From JAZGER01 sp036480335 (lineage in GTDB: Bacteria > Pseudomonadota > Gammaproteobacteria > DSM-19610): a DNA stretch of 20,679 bases. Every line of letters begins with the position of its first letter. Position 1 is the first letter of the stretch. The stretch spans positions 1-20,679 of the forward strand of contig JAZGGH010000048.1 in NCBI GenBank assembly GCA_036480335.1. Reading direction: 5' to 3'. A program made the translations under genes and the position numbers. The notes beneath the pieces were generated by a model that ran no database searches, was not told the DNA's origin, and saw only the letters and a list, made by a program, of their open reading frames with translations. Of this stretch, positions 1 through 7,800 are shown one piece after another.

Positions 1-1
1 G

Positions 2-262
2 CCTGTCTCCATTATAAATACCCCCTATATCGAGCGTATCGGAACAAAGGCTGGGCCGCTGGCAAAATGGATGTTGCGAGGCCGTAAAACAAAACACTGG
101 ATGCGGACGATATATACATTGCAGTCATTATGGACGCTGAAGCGTGCGTCGCTGCAGGGGATGAATTACAAAGACTATTTTCAGGCCGGAAAAAGCGTTG
201 AAGGCATTCATAGCACTCAGTCAGTGGCTGAAATAATTGCAGAATTTTCAGGTATTCAATAA
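2..262 (+). CDS. 3' end of an unidentified gene (partial)
   Basis: The frame is open from the window edge to a TAA at 260-262 and gives about 86 C-terminal residues; the true start lies outside the window. The visible part is basic and rich in Trp, Tyr and Lys (for example KWMLRGRKTKHWMR), then ends in a short acidic helix-like tail (SVAEIIAEF). It has no signal peptide or hydrophobic membrane segment. I do not recognise the family from this fragment; an oxidoreductase C-terminus is conceivable but unsupported. The internal ATG at 71 is unlikely to be the start, because the frame continues upstream without a stop and the composition does not change there. Confidence 0.55.
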   Translation, partial: PVSIINTPYIERIGTKAGPLAKWMLRGRKTKHWMRTIYTLQSLWTLKRASLQGMNYKDYFQAGKSVEGIHSTQSVAEIIAEFSGIQ

Positions 263-276
263 ATGTTCGAGAATAG

Positions 277-742
277 GAATACCTGTTACTTTTCAATACA
301 GATCAAGCGCAAAAAACCCTGAAAATGAGCGGTGAAGTGTACCATCAACAAGCTGCAGTCATAGGCACGGCTACCAGCACCCCGAGAAACAATTCTGCAA
401 AATCAGCAAATTTATTTTACCACCGATAAGGCAAGCATTCGGACCCAGAGTCACCGACTTCTGGATGAACTGGCAATCGTTGCGACAAGTTGTTCCAGTT
501 CACATATTGAAATTGAAGGGTATACCGATTCACGCGGCCAGGACAGTTATAACCAGAAACTCAGCCAACGACGTGCAGGAGCGGTACTGAAATACCTGGT
601 GGATGCCGGTGTTCCCACTGATAGAATGCTTGCTATCGGTTACGGGGAAGAAAAACCCGTTGCGAATAACGAAACCGAGGCAGGTAGAGCCAGAAATCGC
701 CAGATTGAATTTAAGGTAAAGCAGCATAATCAGGGATTGTAA
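277..742 (+). pseudogene. OmpA-like peptidoglycan-binding domain, remnant without start
   Basis: The frame ending at TAA 740-742 encodes a clear OmpA C-terminal domain. It shows IEIEGYTDSRG, NQKLSQRRA, YLVDAGV, AIGYGEEKPVANN and GRARNRQIEF, the hallmarks of the peptidoglycan (diaminopimelate)-binding fold. Upstream, this frame is closed by a stop at 362-364 and has no ATG, GTG or TTG start after it. A second open stretch in another frame (277 to about 405) runs into it and could be the preceding part after a frameshift. No signal peptide or lipobox is visible. An intact protein of this type would be exported and tether the outer membrane to peptidoglycan. I read this as a 5'-truncated or frameshifted gene. 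Initiation at a rare CTG/ATT near 392-395 would give only the bare domain and is less likely. Confidence 0.6.
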
Positions 743-839
743 ACCTGATTGCCAACCTGAGAATTCATCCGCTTGTGAAATCAATCTCTGGCAGTTACTC
801 TAAACAAGTAGCTAACTGTACAACAACGAGGAGGCATTC

Positions 840-1172
840 ATGAGTCTTGACAGTCTTACATGGGCTGCGATTGCAGTCATTTTTGTTACCCTGCTGGCAA
901 CGATCTGGGTCGTTCGTCGTACAAATGTAGGCTACCGGCAGGATATGCGCCGGATGGCAAAACAATATACCCTGATGTTGAGTAGTGACGATGCGATGAA
1001 ATTGTGCAAGGCCATCCGTAAAATTAATCCTGATGCCTGTCCCGGACTTGATTATTCAATTGATCTGGCCAGTAATGGTGATGCTGAAATTGGCGAGTGG
1101 AAAAACGCTGCAAGGGTACCCACGCGTGAACAGTTGCTTGAAGCTATTCGCCAACTGGAGACTAGTGACTAG
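840..1172 (+). CDS. Small membrane-anchored hypothetical protein (110 aa)
   Basis: ATG at 840 is preceded by a strong Shine-Dalgarno GAGGAGG at 828-834. Residues about 6-26 form one hydrophobic segment (LTWAAIAVIFVTLLATIWVV) followed by Arg-Arg, so the protein is probably anchored in the inner membrane with a soluble cytoplasmic tail. The tail ends in a D-Y-x-I-D...W...P-T-R-E-Q-L pattern. That pattern faintly recalls short proteins of the XkdW/phage tail-assembly type, but the likeness is too weak for a name. The stop codon overlaps by 4 bp the stop of the convergent XRE regulator. I do not know the function. Confidence 0.75.
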   Translation: MSLDSLTWAAIAVIFVTLLATIWVVRRTNVGYRQDMRRMAKQYTLMLSSDDAMKLCKAIRKINPDACPGLDYSIDLASNGDAEIGEWKNAARVPTREQLLEAIRQLETSD

Positions 1173-1768
1173 TCATATTCAGCAAACACTTCAACCAACC
1201 GCAGTAGACGTTTTCGTTCTTGCGATGGCAAATCAGAATAAATCATCATTAGTCGCTGCATATCTTCAGGGAAAGAAGCGCAGACTGGATCAGTTTCCAC
1301 GTGTTGCTCATCCATCCAGGCTGGAGGTTTTCCGAGAAATTTTTCACAACGGCGCAACAGACGGTCGGATATCGGTTTAAATGGATTGTCCAGATACGTA
1401 TCGAGTATTTTCCGGGTAATGCCCAACGCTTTAACAAGCCGGGTTAACTGACCACGTTTCTGGCCAAGCTGTTCAATAAGAATACTCAGATTCTGGTGAC
1501 GGATAGCCTGGGCATCACGACCCGAAGCACGAATCGGCCCACTGCCAAACATAATCCAGCAGGGCGATGCATCAGTGGCCTGAGCTATCAGCATGACATC
1601 ATCAGGTGATGGCAGAGATATACCCGCCTCGTAATTTCCCAGTCGTGATTTCCCCCAGTTGGGTATTTTTTTCTGCAACTGTGCTGCCGTTTTCAGGCCC
1701 GCCATCTGACGTGCCTGTTTGATACGCTGGCCTATTTTCATTGCGGTCGGATTTTTAGTGTCACTCAT
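1169..1768 (-). CDS. XRE-family helix-turn-helix transcriptional regulator
   Basis: The start is placed at the Met giving MSDTKNPTAMKIGQ (199 aa). It has GGAG about 6 nt upstream, whereas the longer frame (from 1828) would run through the promoter/operator region. Residues about 12-72 form a Cro/CI-type HTH: IGQRIKQARQMAGLKTAAQL, then the recognition-helix and loop region SRLGNYEAG..LPSPDDVMLIA. The rest (about 80-199) is helical and charged without a recognisable effector domain. It lacks the Ser/Lys pair of a LexA/CI autoprotease. Such proteins usually repress their own promoter, and the inverted repeat at 1801-1834 fits that. The layout (repressor plus divergent small frame) resembles a phage or mobile-element control region, but no other phage genes are present. 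Confidence 0.85.
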   Translation of the reverse strand: MSDTKNPTAMKIGQRIKQARQMAGLKTAAQLQKKIPNWGKSRLGNYEAGISLPSPDDVMLIAQATDASPCWIMFGSGPIRASGRDAQAIRHQNLSILIEQLGQKRGQLTRLVKALGITRKILDTYLDNPFKPISDRLLRRCEKFLGKPPAWMDEQHVETDPVCASFPEDMQRLMMIYSDLPSQERKRLLRLVEVFAEYD

Positions 1769-1795
1769 TGACTTCTCCAATTTACTGGCCCTCAA

Positions 1796-1850
1796 ACTAT
1801 ACAAGATGCTTGATAATAATGCTTGCATTCTTGTTATTCTGGATTATACT
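1796..1850. promoter_or_regulatory. Divergent promoter region with inverted-repeat operator for the XRE regulator
   Basis: An imperfect inverted repeat, ACAAGATGC (1801-1809) and GCATTCTTGT (1825-1834), lies between the regulator and the rightward small frame. A rightward promoter candidate is TTGCAT (1823-1828), 16 nt spacer, TATACT (1845-1850). Its -35 box falls inside the repeat. A leftward -10 candidate, TATAGT on the minus strand (1796-1801), touches the other arm. A dimeric HTH protein bound here could repress both directions. The hexamers are read by eye. Confidence 0.5.
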
Positions 1851-1876
1851 ATTCGCCACTTAATCAGGAGAGCCAC

Positions 1877-1987
1877 ATGGCTATACGTAAACACACAATA
1901 CTTGAAATCAGATTTCAGACCGGATGGAAAACCGATGCTGTTAACTGTCTGTTTTCAACGTCTACTGTGGAATCAGCACCAGTATGA
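1877..1987 (+). CDS. Possible 36-codon peptide divergent from the XRE gene
   Basis: The ATG at 1877 sits 6 nt after AGGAG (1866-1870) and about 27 nt after the TATACT box of the divergent promoter, so it is well placed to be translated. The peptide starts MAIRKHTILEIRFQTGWKTD and ends at TGA 1985-1987. It has no signal peptide, membrane segment or known motif. It could be a small regulator, a leader, or the stump of a decayed gene. A terminator follows at about 2042-2078. The call rests on the ribosome-binding site and promoter, not on homology. Confidence 0.35.
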   Translation: MAIRKHTILEIRFQTGWKTDAVNCLFSTSTVESAPV

Positions 1988-2041
1988 TGTAACCTTTCGT
2001 TTTTATTTCGCCCACGAAAGGTAACTGCCTTTTGTGGGAAT

Positions 2042-2078
2042 AAAACTCCGCCAGGCAGCCATGTCAGCGGGGTTTTTT
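2042..2078 (+). terminator. Rho-independent terminator
   Basis: AAAACTCCGC (2042-2051) can pair with GCGGGGTTTT (2067-2076) with one G-U pair and a 15-nt loop, and it ends in a run of six T. It would end transcription from the promoter at about 1823-1850 before the 316-residue gene. Confidence 0.7.
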
Positions 2079-2121
2079 ATTGCCCTGAATATTAGGAACC
2101 TCTGATCAGGTGGTAAATGCG

Positions 2122-3072
2122 ATGAATAAAAAAGATCTTGAAGAAGTGATTGCTTGCTTGCCAAAAAACAGAACGGTGTTTCGTTATGCAGCAGGAGATT
2201 ATGCATTACTGCTGTTATCACGGTTTGTCAGAAAGGATATGCCAGTGGGCAGGTTGCGGCAGTCGGATTATGGACGCTTGCTGAATAAATTGCCGGTAAA
2301 AGATGTGTTGTCTACGGTAGGTAATGGCAGGGTCTCAGGTAATGATTTTGAATATGCCTGGGTTGAAAATCGTCAGGATTTTCTACTGACCCTGGGGAGT
2401 TGGAACAAAAAATCCTTCGCCTACAACCAGACAACACGTAACAGCGGTAATCTGGTGTTGCAGGTTAATTTTAATACAGGACACGATAGCCGTTTTGACA
2501 AAATTACCGGTCCGGCGGGCAAGCGTTGTTTTGCCAATTACGGCCACCCTGTATTACAGCAGGGTGAGCGTGATTATTTTCGCAATACAATGGCCTGGGT
2601 ACGAATGGATATCGAGTTTGCCACGGGCGAAGTATTGATTGAGGAAGTGCAAACAGACTGGTTACGCAATGCCCGTTATTACCTGGCAAGCGTGAAACGC
2701 GCCGCAAAGCGCAGCGATGTATGGCTGAAAGAATTGGTCAGCAATGGCAAGGTAGAAAGCGTGGAAGATTATGTCGAACAGATGTTGGCACCCTATATGA
2801 AAATCTGGGCCGAGGCAGCATTAACGGCAGCAATTAGATTTGTGGTCGATGAGCTGGGTATTCGAAGTATTTATTACCATAGTTTTGAGACCGGTAATGC
2901 GCTTAAAAGGATACGTTACAGCTATCCACCGCGATCGTTATATACCGATTTGCCACGCCGGTTCTGTTTCCGGCTAACAGATGAAATGCCAGCCATGCTG
3001 ACAGGCTCAAGAATGGTGAAACGAAAACTGAAAAAAGTAAAACAGCCATGTTGGCACCGGCTGGAAATATAG
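2122..3072 (+). CDS. Uncharacterised 316-residue protein upstream of arfB
   Basis: I chose the ATG at 2122 (MNKKDLEEV), with AGGTGG at 2108-2113 as ribosome-binding site; a GTG at 2110 would add four residues. There is no signal peptide or clear membrane segment, so it is probably cytoplasmic. The N-terminal half has hydrophobic and basic helices (ALLLLSRFV). The central part carries GEVLIEEVQTDW, and the region about 230-270 carries APYMKIWAEAALTAAIRF followed by ELGIRSIYYHSFETGN. An (I)EEIQ-[ST]-DW motif followed by W-x(n)-L-x(2)-A-[IL]-R and a Tyr/His-rich strand also occurs in polyvalent-protein-associated domains of phage and mobile elements. I see this only as a motif likeness. The C-terminus is strongly basic (RMVKRKLKKVK). 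The gene ends 9 nt before arfB, so co-transcription is likely. The function is unknown. Confidence 0.75.
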   Translation: MNKKDLEEVIACLPKNRTVFRYAAGDYALLLLSRFVRKDMPVGRLRQSDYGRLLNKLPVKDVLSTVGNGRVSGNDFEYAWVENRQDFLLTLGSWNKKSFAYNQTTRNSGNLVLQVNFNTGHDSRFDKITGPAGKRCFANYGHPVLQQGERDYFRNTMAWVRMDIEFATGEVLIEEVQTDWLRNARYYLASVKRAAKRSDVWLKELVSNGKVESVEDYVEQMLAPYMKIWAEAALTAAIRFVVDELGIRSIYYHSFETGNALKRIRYSYPPRSLYTDLPRRFCFRLTDEMPAMLTGSRMVKRKLKKVKQPCWHRLEI

Positions 3073-3081
3073 GAAAGTACC

Positions 3082-3507
3082 ATGATACAGGTAACAGACA
3101 CATTACAGATTGATGCGGCAACGATTGAAATAAAGCCGCAACTTTCTTCTGGACCAGGTGGCCAGAATGTTAACAGTAATAAGACAGCCGTGCAGTTACG
3201 GTTTGATCTGTTGCAGGCCTATAGCCTGCCATATGAAGTGCAGCAACGCTTGCTGCGAATTGCAGGTTGTCGGCTAAACAGTGCATATCAGATCGTTATC
3301 ACTGCGCGCAGGCATCGCAGCCAGGAGCGCAACAAACGTGAAGCCATGCAACGTCTGTTCGAATTGATACGCAAAGCTGCGGAGACACCAAAGCCGCGTA
3401 TAAAACGACAGCGCTCGCAGGCATCACAAAGAGCACGTTTAGACGATAAACATAAACGTGCAGAGAAAAAGCGCAACAGACGGGCGGTAAGCGCCCGGGA
3501 ATTGTGA
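3082..3507 (+). CDS. arfB: Alternative ribosome-rescue peptidyl-tRNA hydrolase ArfB
   Basis: The 141-residue length matches ArfB (YaeJ), about 140 aa. The release-factor GGQ loop is present as SSGPGGQNVNSNKTAVQLRF (GGQ at 26-28). It is followed by the short catalytic domain and a basic C-terminal tail (KPRIKRQRSQASQRARLDDKHKR and on). In known ArfB this tail enters the empty mRNA channel of stalled ribosomes. The protein hydrolyses peptidyl-tRNA on non-stop ribosomes without a codon-reading domain. The lack of that domain separates it from RF1/RF2; the short length also argues against RF-H (PrfH). AGGAAAG overlaps the stop of the upstream gene and serves as ribosome-binding site, so the two genes probably form an operon. 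Confidence 0.92.
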   Translation: MIQVTDTLQIDAATIEIKPQLSSGPGGQNVNSNKTAVQLRFDLLQAYSLPYEVQQRLLRIAGCRLNSAYQIVITARRHRSQERNKREAMQRLFELIRKAAETPKPRIKRQRSQASQRARLDDKHKRAEKKRNRRAVSAREL

Positions 3508-3539
3508 CAGATGGTCGTTGTTTAGTGGCTTACATCTGT

Positions 3540-3870
3540 CCAGAGGTTGGAAAGATGGCTTTGGTATTGAACTGCGCAGCATTGGCGTTCGAGATATCAT
3601 CCTGCCTGGAGATATGAAGGACATCCTCAATAAGGTGGTTGCCACTGAAAAATCCGCACAGGCTAATGTCATCAGACGGCGTGAAGAAACAGCGGCAACC
3701 GTTCACTGTTGAACACAGTTAGACTGATAGATGACAACCCGACTCTGATGCGTTTGAAAGAACTGGAAGTTCTGGAAAAAATCACACATAAGGTGGATAA
3801 GCTGACTGTCTTTGGCGGTTTGGAAGATGTGCTAAAAGATACCGTGCGTATTAACGTGTGCCCGGATTGA
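3540..3870 (+). pseudogene. Slipin/SPFH (band 7) protein, C-terminal remnant with frameshift
   Basis: One frame encodes GIELRSIGVRDIILPGDMKD, then NKVVATEKSAQANVIRRREETAAT up to about 3700. There it runs into an out-of-frame TGA. Shifting by one base continues the homology as RSLLNT, NPTLMRLKELEVLEKI and KLTVFGGLEDVLKDTVRI to TGA 3868-3870. This is the canonical C-terminal end of prokaryotic slipins (stomatin-like membrane-scaffold proteins). The N-terminal membrane anchor and most of the SPFH domain are absent, and no start codon with a ribosome-binding site precedes it. The gene is therefore truncated as well as frameshifted. The lesion is a single missing base between the Thr and Arg codons near 3697-3701. 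Confidence 0.8.
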
Positions 3871-3890
3871 TCTGTATGCAATTGATGCAA

Positions 3891-3941
3891 GCAGGTTCGG
3901 AATCGGGCCGGACCTGCACTCGACCTATAGCAACAGGTCGA
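3891..3941 (+). repeat. Two adjacent hairpins upstream of the aldolase gene
   Basis: GCAGGTTC (3891-3898) can pair with GGACCTGC (3910-3917), and TCGACCT (3920-3926) pairs perfectly with AGGTCGA (3935-3941). The GACCTGC and CGACCT segments are related, so the unit may be a REP-like or mRNA-end structure from the decayed slipin gene. No T-run follows, so it is not a typical intrinsic terminator. Confidence 0.4.
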
Positions 3942-3984
3942 CTATGCTCCAGATCGGTAACTATTCATATTTTGGAGATAACAC

Positions 3985-4626
3985 ATGCAGCACTCACAAC
4001 TGCGCCAACAACTGATCGACATAACCCATGCAACAATCAAGTCAGGTTTAAATCAGGGCGTTTCAGGAAATCTGAGTGTCCGTGTTAATGATGGAATGCT
4101 CATTACACCCTCTGGCCTGTCGCATGAATTAATGACCTCAGCCGACATTGTGTTTATGCACCTTGATAGTGAGGGTGAATACGAAGGCCATTTCAGGCCA
4201 TCCAGTGAATGGCGTTTTCATCGTGATATTTATCGAGATCGTAAAGAAGCTGGCGCTGTGTTGCATGCCCATTCAAATGCATGCACGACACTGGCCTGTT
4301 TGAATAGAGAGATTCCAGCTTTTCATTATATGATTGCCATGGCAGGAGGAAACAATATCCGTTGTGCACCTTATGCTGTTTTTGGTAGTCAGGAATTGTC
4401 AGAATATGCGTTGGCAGCATTGGAGCATCGCAAGGCCTGCTTACTAGCTAATCATGGTTTGCTCTGTCTTGATGCAGATATTGAAAAGGTTTTTGCACTG
4501 GCCGTCGAGGTCGAAAATCTTGCGCAGGTGTATATGCAGGCATTACAAACCGGTGAACCGGTTATTCTTGATGACGCAGCAATGCAGATTGTTATTGAAA
4601 AGTTTGCCGATTACCAGAAACGGTGA
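3985..4626 (+). CDS. Class II aldolase/adducin family protein, L-fuculose-1-phosphate aldolase-like
   Basis: The 213 residues match the length of FucA. Diagnostic motifs are GLNQGVSGNLSVR (about 21-33), LITPSG (39-44), PSSEWRFH (72-79), HAHS (94-97), HYMIAMAGGNN (114-124), CAPYAVFG (127-134) and LANHG (154-158). By comparison with E. coli FucA, E75 is the catalytic acid and H94, H96 and H157 bind zinc. The wider resemblance to FucA extends along the whole chain. The family makes or splits C-C bonds of deoxy-sugar phosphates, giving dihydroxyacetone phosphate and an aldehyde. The substrate cannot be fixed, since no fucose or rhamnose genes are nearby. Relatives include RhaD, AraD and MtnB. GGAG at 3975-3978 is the ribosome-binding site. 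It stands as a single gene. Confidence 0.88.
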   Translation: MQHSQLRQQLIDITHATIKSGLNQGVSGNLSVRVNDGMLITPSGLSHELMTSADIVFMHLDSEGEYEGHFRPSSEWRFHRDIYRDRKEAGAVLHAHSNACTTLACLNREIPAFHYMIAMAGGNNIRCAPYAVFGSQELSEYALAALEHRKACLLANHGLLCLDADIEKVFALAVEVENLAQVYMQALQTGEPVILDDAAMQIVIEKFADYQKR

Positions 4627-4765
4627 GTCGATATATTCGGAGTTTCTCAGCAGCAACCGATAGCAGCTTGATTTTTATGTATATCCTGGTCAAGAAAGTA
4701 GAGTTAACCGCATATTATTCAAGATAATTTCATGAAAGTCTGGGGAGAATTGACTAAAGTACAAT

Positions 4766-4795
4766 TTGACAGACATTTAGGAATGAATGTAAGAT
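4766..4795 (+). promoter_or_regulatory. Candidate sigma-70 promoter of the large exported protein gene
   Basis: TTGACA (4766-4771), an 18-nt spacer and TAAGAT (4790-4795) lie about 55 nt before the ATG at 4850. The interval 4627-4849 holds no reading frame of note. The -35 is perfect and the -10 matches at four of six positions. Confidence 0.5.
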
Positions 4796-4849
4796 TAATG
4801 AATTCGTGTCACCTGCGGGCACATTAAAAATACTATAAGGCGTTAATGT

Positions 4850-7800
4850 ATGATTATTCGTATTTGGGGAATTCTTCTTTTTCTTGTCACCTTTACAACA
4901 GTATCCGCTGCACCCATTCAGTTTGAGGACAAATCAGACAAGCTGGGATTTACTCGTGGCACTGAATCCTGGGGCATCGCCTGGGGAAATCTGAACGGCG
5001 ATAAATGGCCGGATCTGTGGAATTCTGGTCACCGTGACTTTCCGCGACTCTACCGGAATACTGGCACAGGGGATTTCGATGATGTCACCATGTTTTATGA
5101 TCGACAGATGAATGGTTACTGGATCTCTGATACCCAGTTTGATGTGCATGGCGGTGCCTGGGGCGATTTTGATAACGATGGCGATGATGACATTATCGTC
5201 GGTGATGAGGATGAGCTGTTCATTAACCAATCTACTCTTGGACGTTTTTTCCGCAAAAGCAGCACATCCACCAGCCAGAATTTTGCGGCCTGGAATAATA
5301 CTGACAGCGATCGTAATCTGGAAAGTGATACCAGTTGTCTTGGGCAATATATTTTGCTGTTTGATCTTGATGCTGACGGGGACATAGAAAAAATCTGTGC
5401 CGATGAGGGTACGTTTCCAAGAGAAATGTCAGGTGCTTCCAGTCGTTTGATTCCCACTATCGGCCTGAGTAACGATGCTGCTCTGGGTGATTTTAACAAT
5501 GATTTGCGCACAGACATTATAGTAACACGCGGTGCCCTGCGACCTGCCGGTGTTGCCAAGGTTAACAGTCATCGCATTGAAGCCTGGTTTCGCGGCGGTA
5601 CGGGGGCTGAATTCAGTTTTATATCAACCGGCGGTGAAATCCGATTCCTGGTTGATGGTCATAGCGGCGGGGCTTTTCTCAAAGCGGAAGAATTTAACCT
5701 TAATACAAATAGCAACCAGTTTGTCAGCAGTGATAGGGGTGCATCAATCAGTTATGACGCTGCAACATCCCGCTGGAGAATTCGCGATACCGGTGATCGA
5801 CAGGCTTATGTGCGTATCATTGCGCAAAACCCGATAGGTATGCCGGTAATGAGCAACCTGGAGAATGGGGATTTGCCTCAGCCAACTTATCATGGTGTCA
5901 ATTCTTCTGCGGGCATCAACTGGGTGTTTGGAACTGGCCTGGGCGCGGCAAAATCTTGCGTGAGTGTGGTGGCAGCAGATTTTGATAATGATATGGATAT
6001 GGATTTGTATATGGCCTGTCGATCCGGGGTGAGAAATCTTGCCAATCGATATTTTGATAATCAGGGCGATGGTACTTTTAAGGAAGTTACTGCTCACGGT
6101 GGTGAGGGGCCGGTGGGTGCCGGTGATGCCTTTGGATTGTCAGACTCTGTGATCACAGCCGATTATGATGTGGATGGTTTTATGGATCTGACCGCAGTGA
6201 ATGGCTTGCTGTACTTCCCCGTCAGTTTTGGTGGCCCTGACACACTGCTGCGCAATCGTGGCAATGGCAATCACTGGATAGAAATCGATCTGCAGGGAAC
6301 AGTCAGCCCTCGCGCTGCAATCGGTGCCAAAGTATTCGTAACGGCTGGCGGCATTACCCAACTGCGCGAACAGACAGGCGGTTATCATCGCTGGTCGCAA
6401 AATCATAGCCGGATTCATGTTGGTCTGGCGGGTAATACAATAATTGATCGTATCCGCATTGAATGGCCATCAGGACAGACTGATAATTTTACAAACATTG
6501 CGGCTGATCAACTATATACCGCAATAGAAAATGGCATTCTGTCTCCTGTAGGCTCTGGCACACCAGTACATGTTACCTTTGCTCCCGGAGAAGAATGCGG
6601 TGAACCGGCCTTTACGGAGACACTTGGACCAGCATTGCTCGTCTGGCGTGATTGTGGAACCGATAACTGGCACCTGCGTGTTAAGGGCGGTCTGGATCGG
6701 TTGACTGAAAACCGTCTAAAAAATGCTGTTGGACAGATTGTTGCTGATACCAATTTTGGTTTCGCCAATCCGGTTGCCGCCTCAGGAAATGACTTCGTTA
6801 TCCGAAACACACCCAATATCGTCGACTTCTCACTGTCCGTTAATGTAGCTGCTGGCAATAACAAGGGCATCAATTTCTCCACACCGGGACAATTGCGTAC
6901 TTGCCTGTCTGTTGATGGAGATGATTTTGAAGCGGTTTATCTTGGCAATACCGGTAAACGTATTGATTTACCTTTCGACCTGTCTGCCCTGGGCGCCTGT
7001 AACATGGATTTCGATGGTGATGGACTCAACGATGATGTTGATCCGGATGATGACAATGATAGTGTGCTGGATGTCAATGACGCCTTTCCGCTAGATGCCA
7101 GTGAATCTGTTGACACTGATGGTGACGGTATTGGCAACAACCGTGATACCGATGATGATAATGATGGTGTGCTAGATGGCAGCGATGCTTTCCCACTGGA
7201 TGATTCAGAAACTATCGATACGGATAATGATGGCATTGGTAATAATGCAGATTCAGATGATGATGGTGATGGCGTTGCGGATAGCAATGATGCTTTCCCG
7301 CTGGATCCAACGGAGTCACGAGATTCGGATGGTGATGGAGTGGGGGATAACAGTGATCCTGCACCGAACGATCCGACAATCCCCAATGCGCCAAATACGG
7401 TGCCGCTGATTTCTCAACCGGGTGACCAGTCGGTGACTCTAAATGATCAGGTCAATCTGATTGTCACAGCTACTATTCCGACCAATGAATCGCTAGCATT
7501 TACTGCATCTGGGCTTCCTCCTGGATTGTCGATCAGTCCTGCGGGAGCCATTACCGGACAGGCGTCAGTAAGCGGACAATACGCAGTGGCTGTAACCGTG
7601 ACTGATCAGTCAGGTGATCAGGACATAACCCGTTTCGCAATTGTGGTCAGTAGTAGCACCACCACACTAATATCAGAAAACTTCAATGCAGGGTCTGGTG
7701 GCTTTGATTATCGTGATAACACTTTCAGAAATGCTCGTCAGAGTAGTTATGCGAGCGGTAGCCTGTCAGGCGGTAGCTTGAACGTTGAGCTTGGTGGTCG

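Noticed and set aside
1160..1175. Palindrome-like GACTAGTGACTAGTC as an attachment site
   Set aside because: It is explained by the two convergent stop codons overlapping at 1169-1172, and no second copy or integrase is present.
3858..4088. 76-codon plus frame overlapping the aldolase start
   Set aside because: It overlaps the well supported aldolase gene in another frame and covers the hairpin region; it has no homology.
4934..5559. Two overlapping minus-strand frames of 137 and 147 codons
   Set aside because: They lie inside the strongly supported exported-protein gene and have no family resemblance or upstream signals.
6937..7394. Ser- and His-rich minus-strand reading frames of 149 and 60 codons
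   Set aside because: They are the reverse complement of the Asp-rich TSP3 repeats; the low-complexity composition mirrors the repeat and no ribosome-binding site precedes them.
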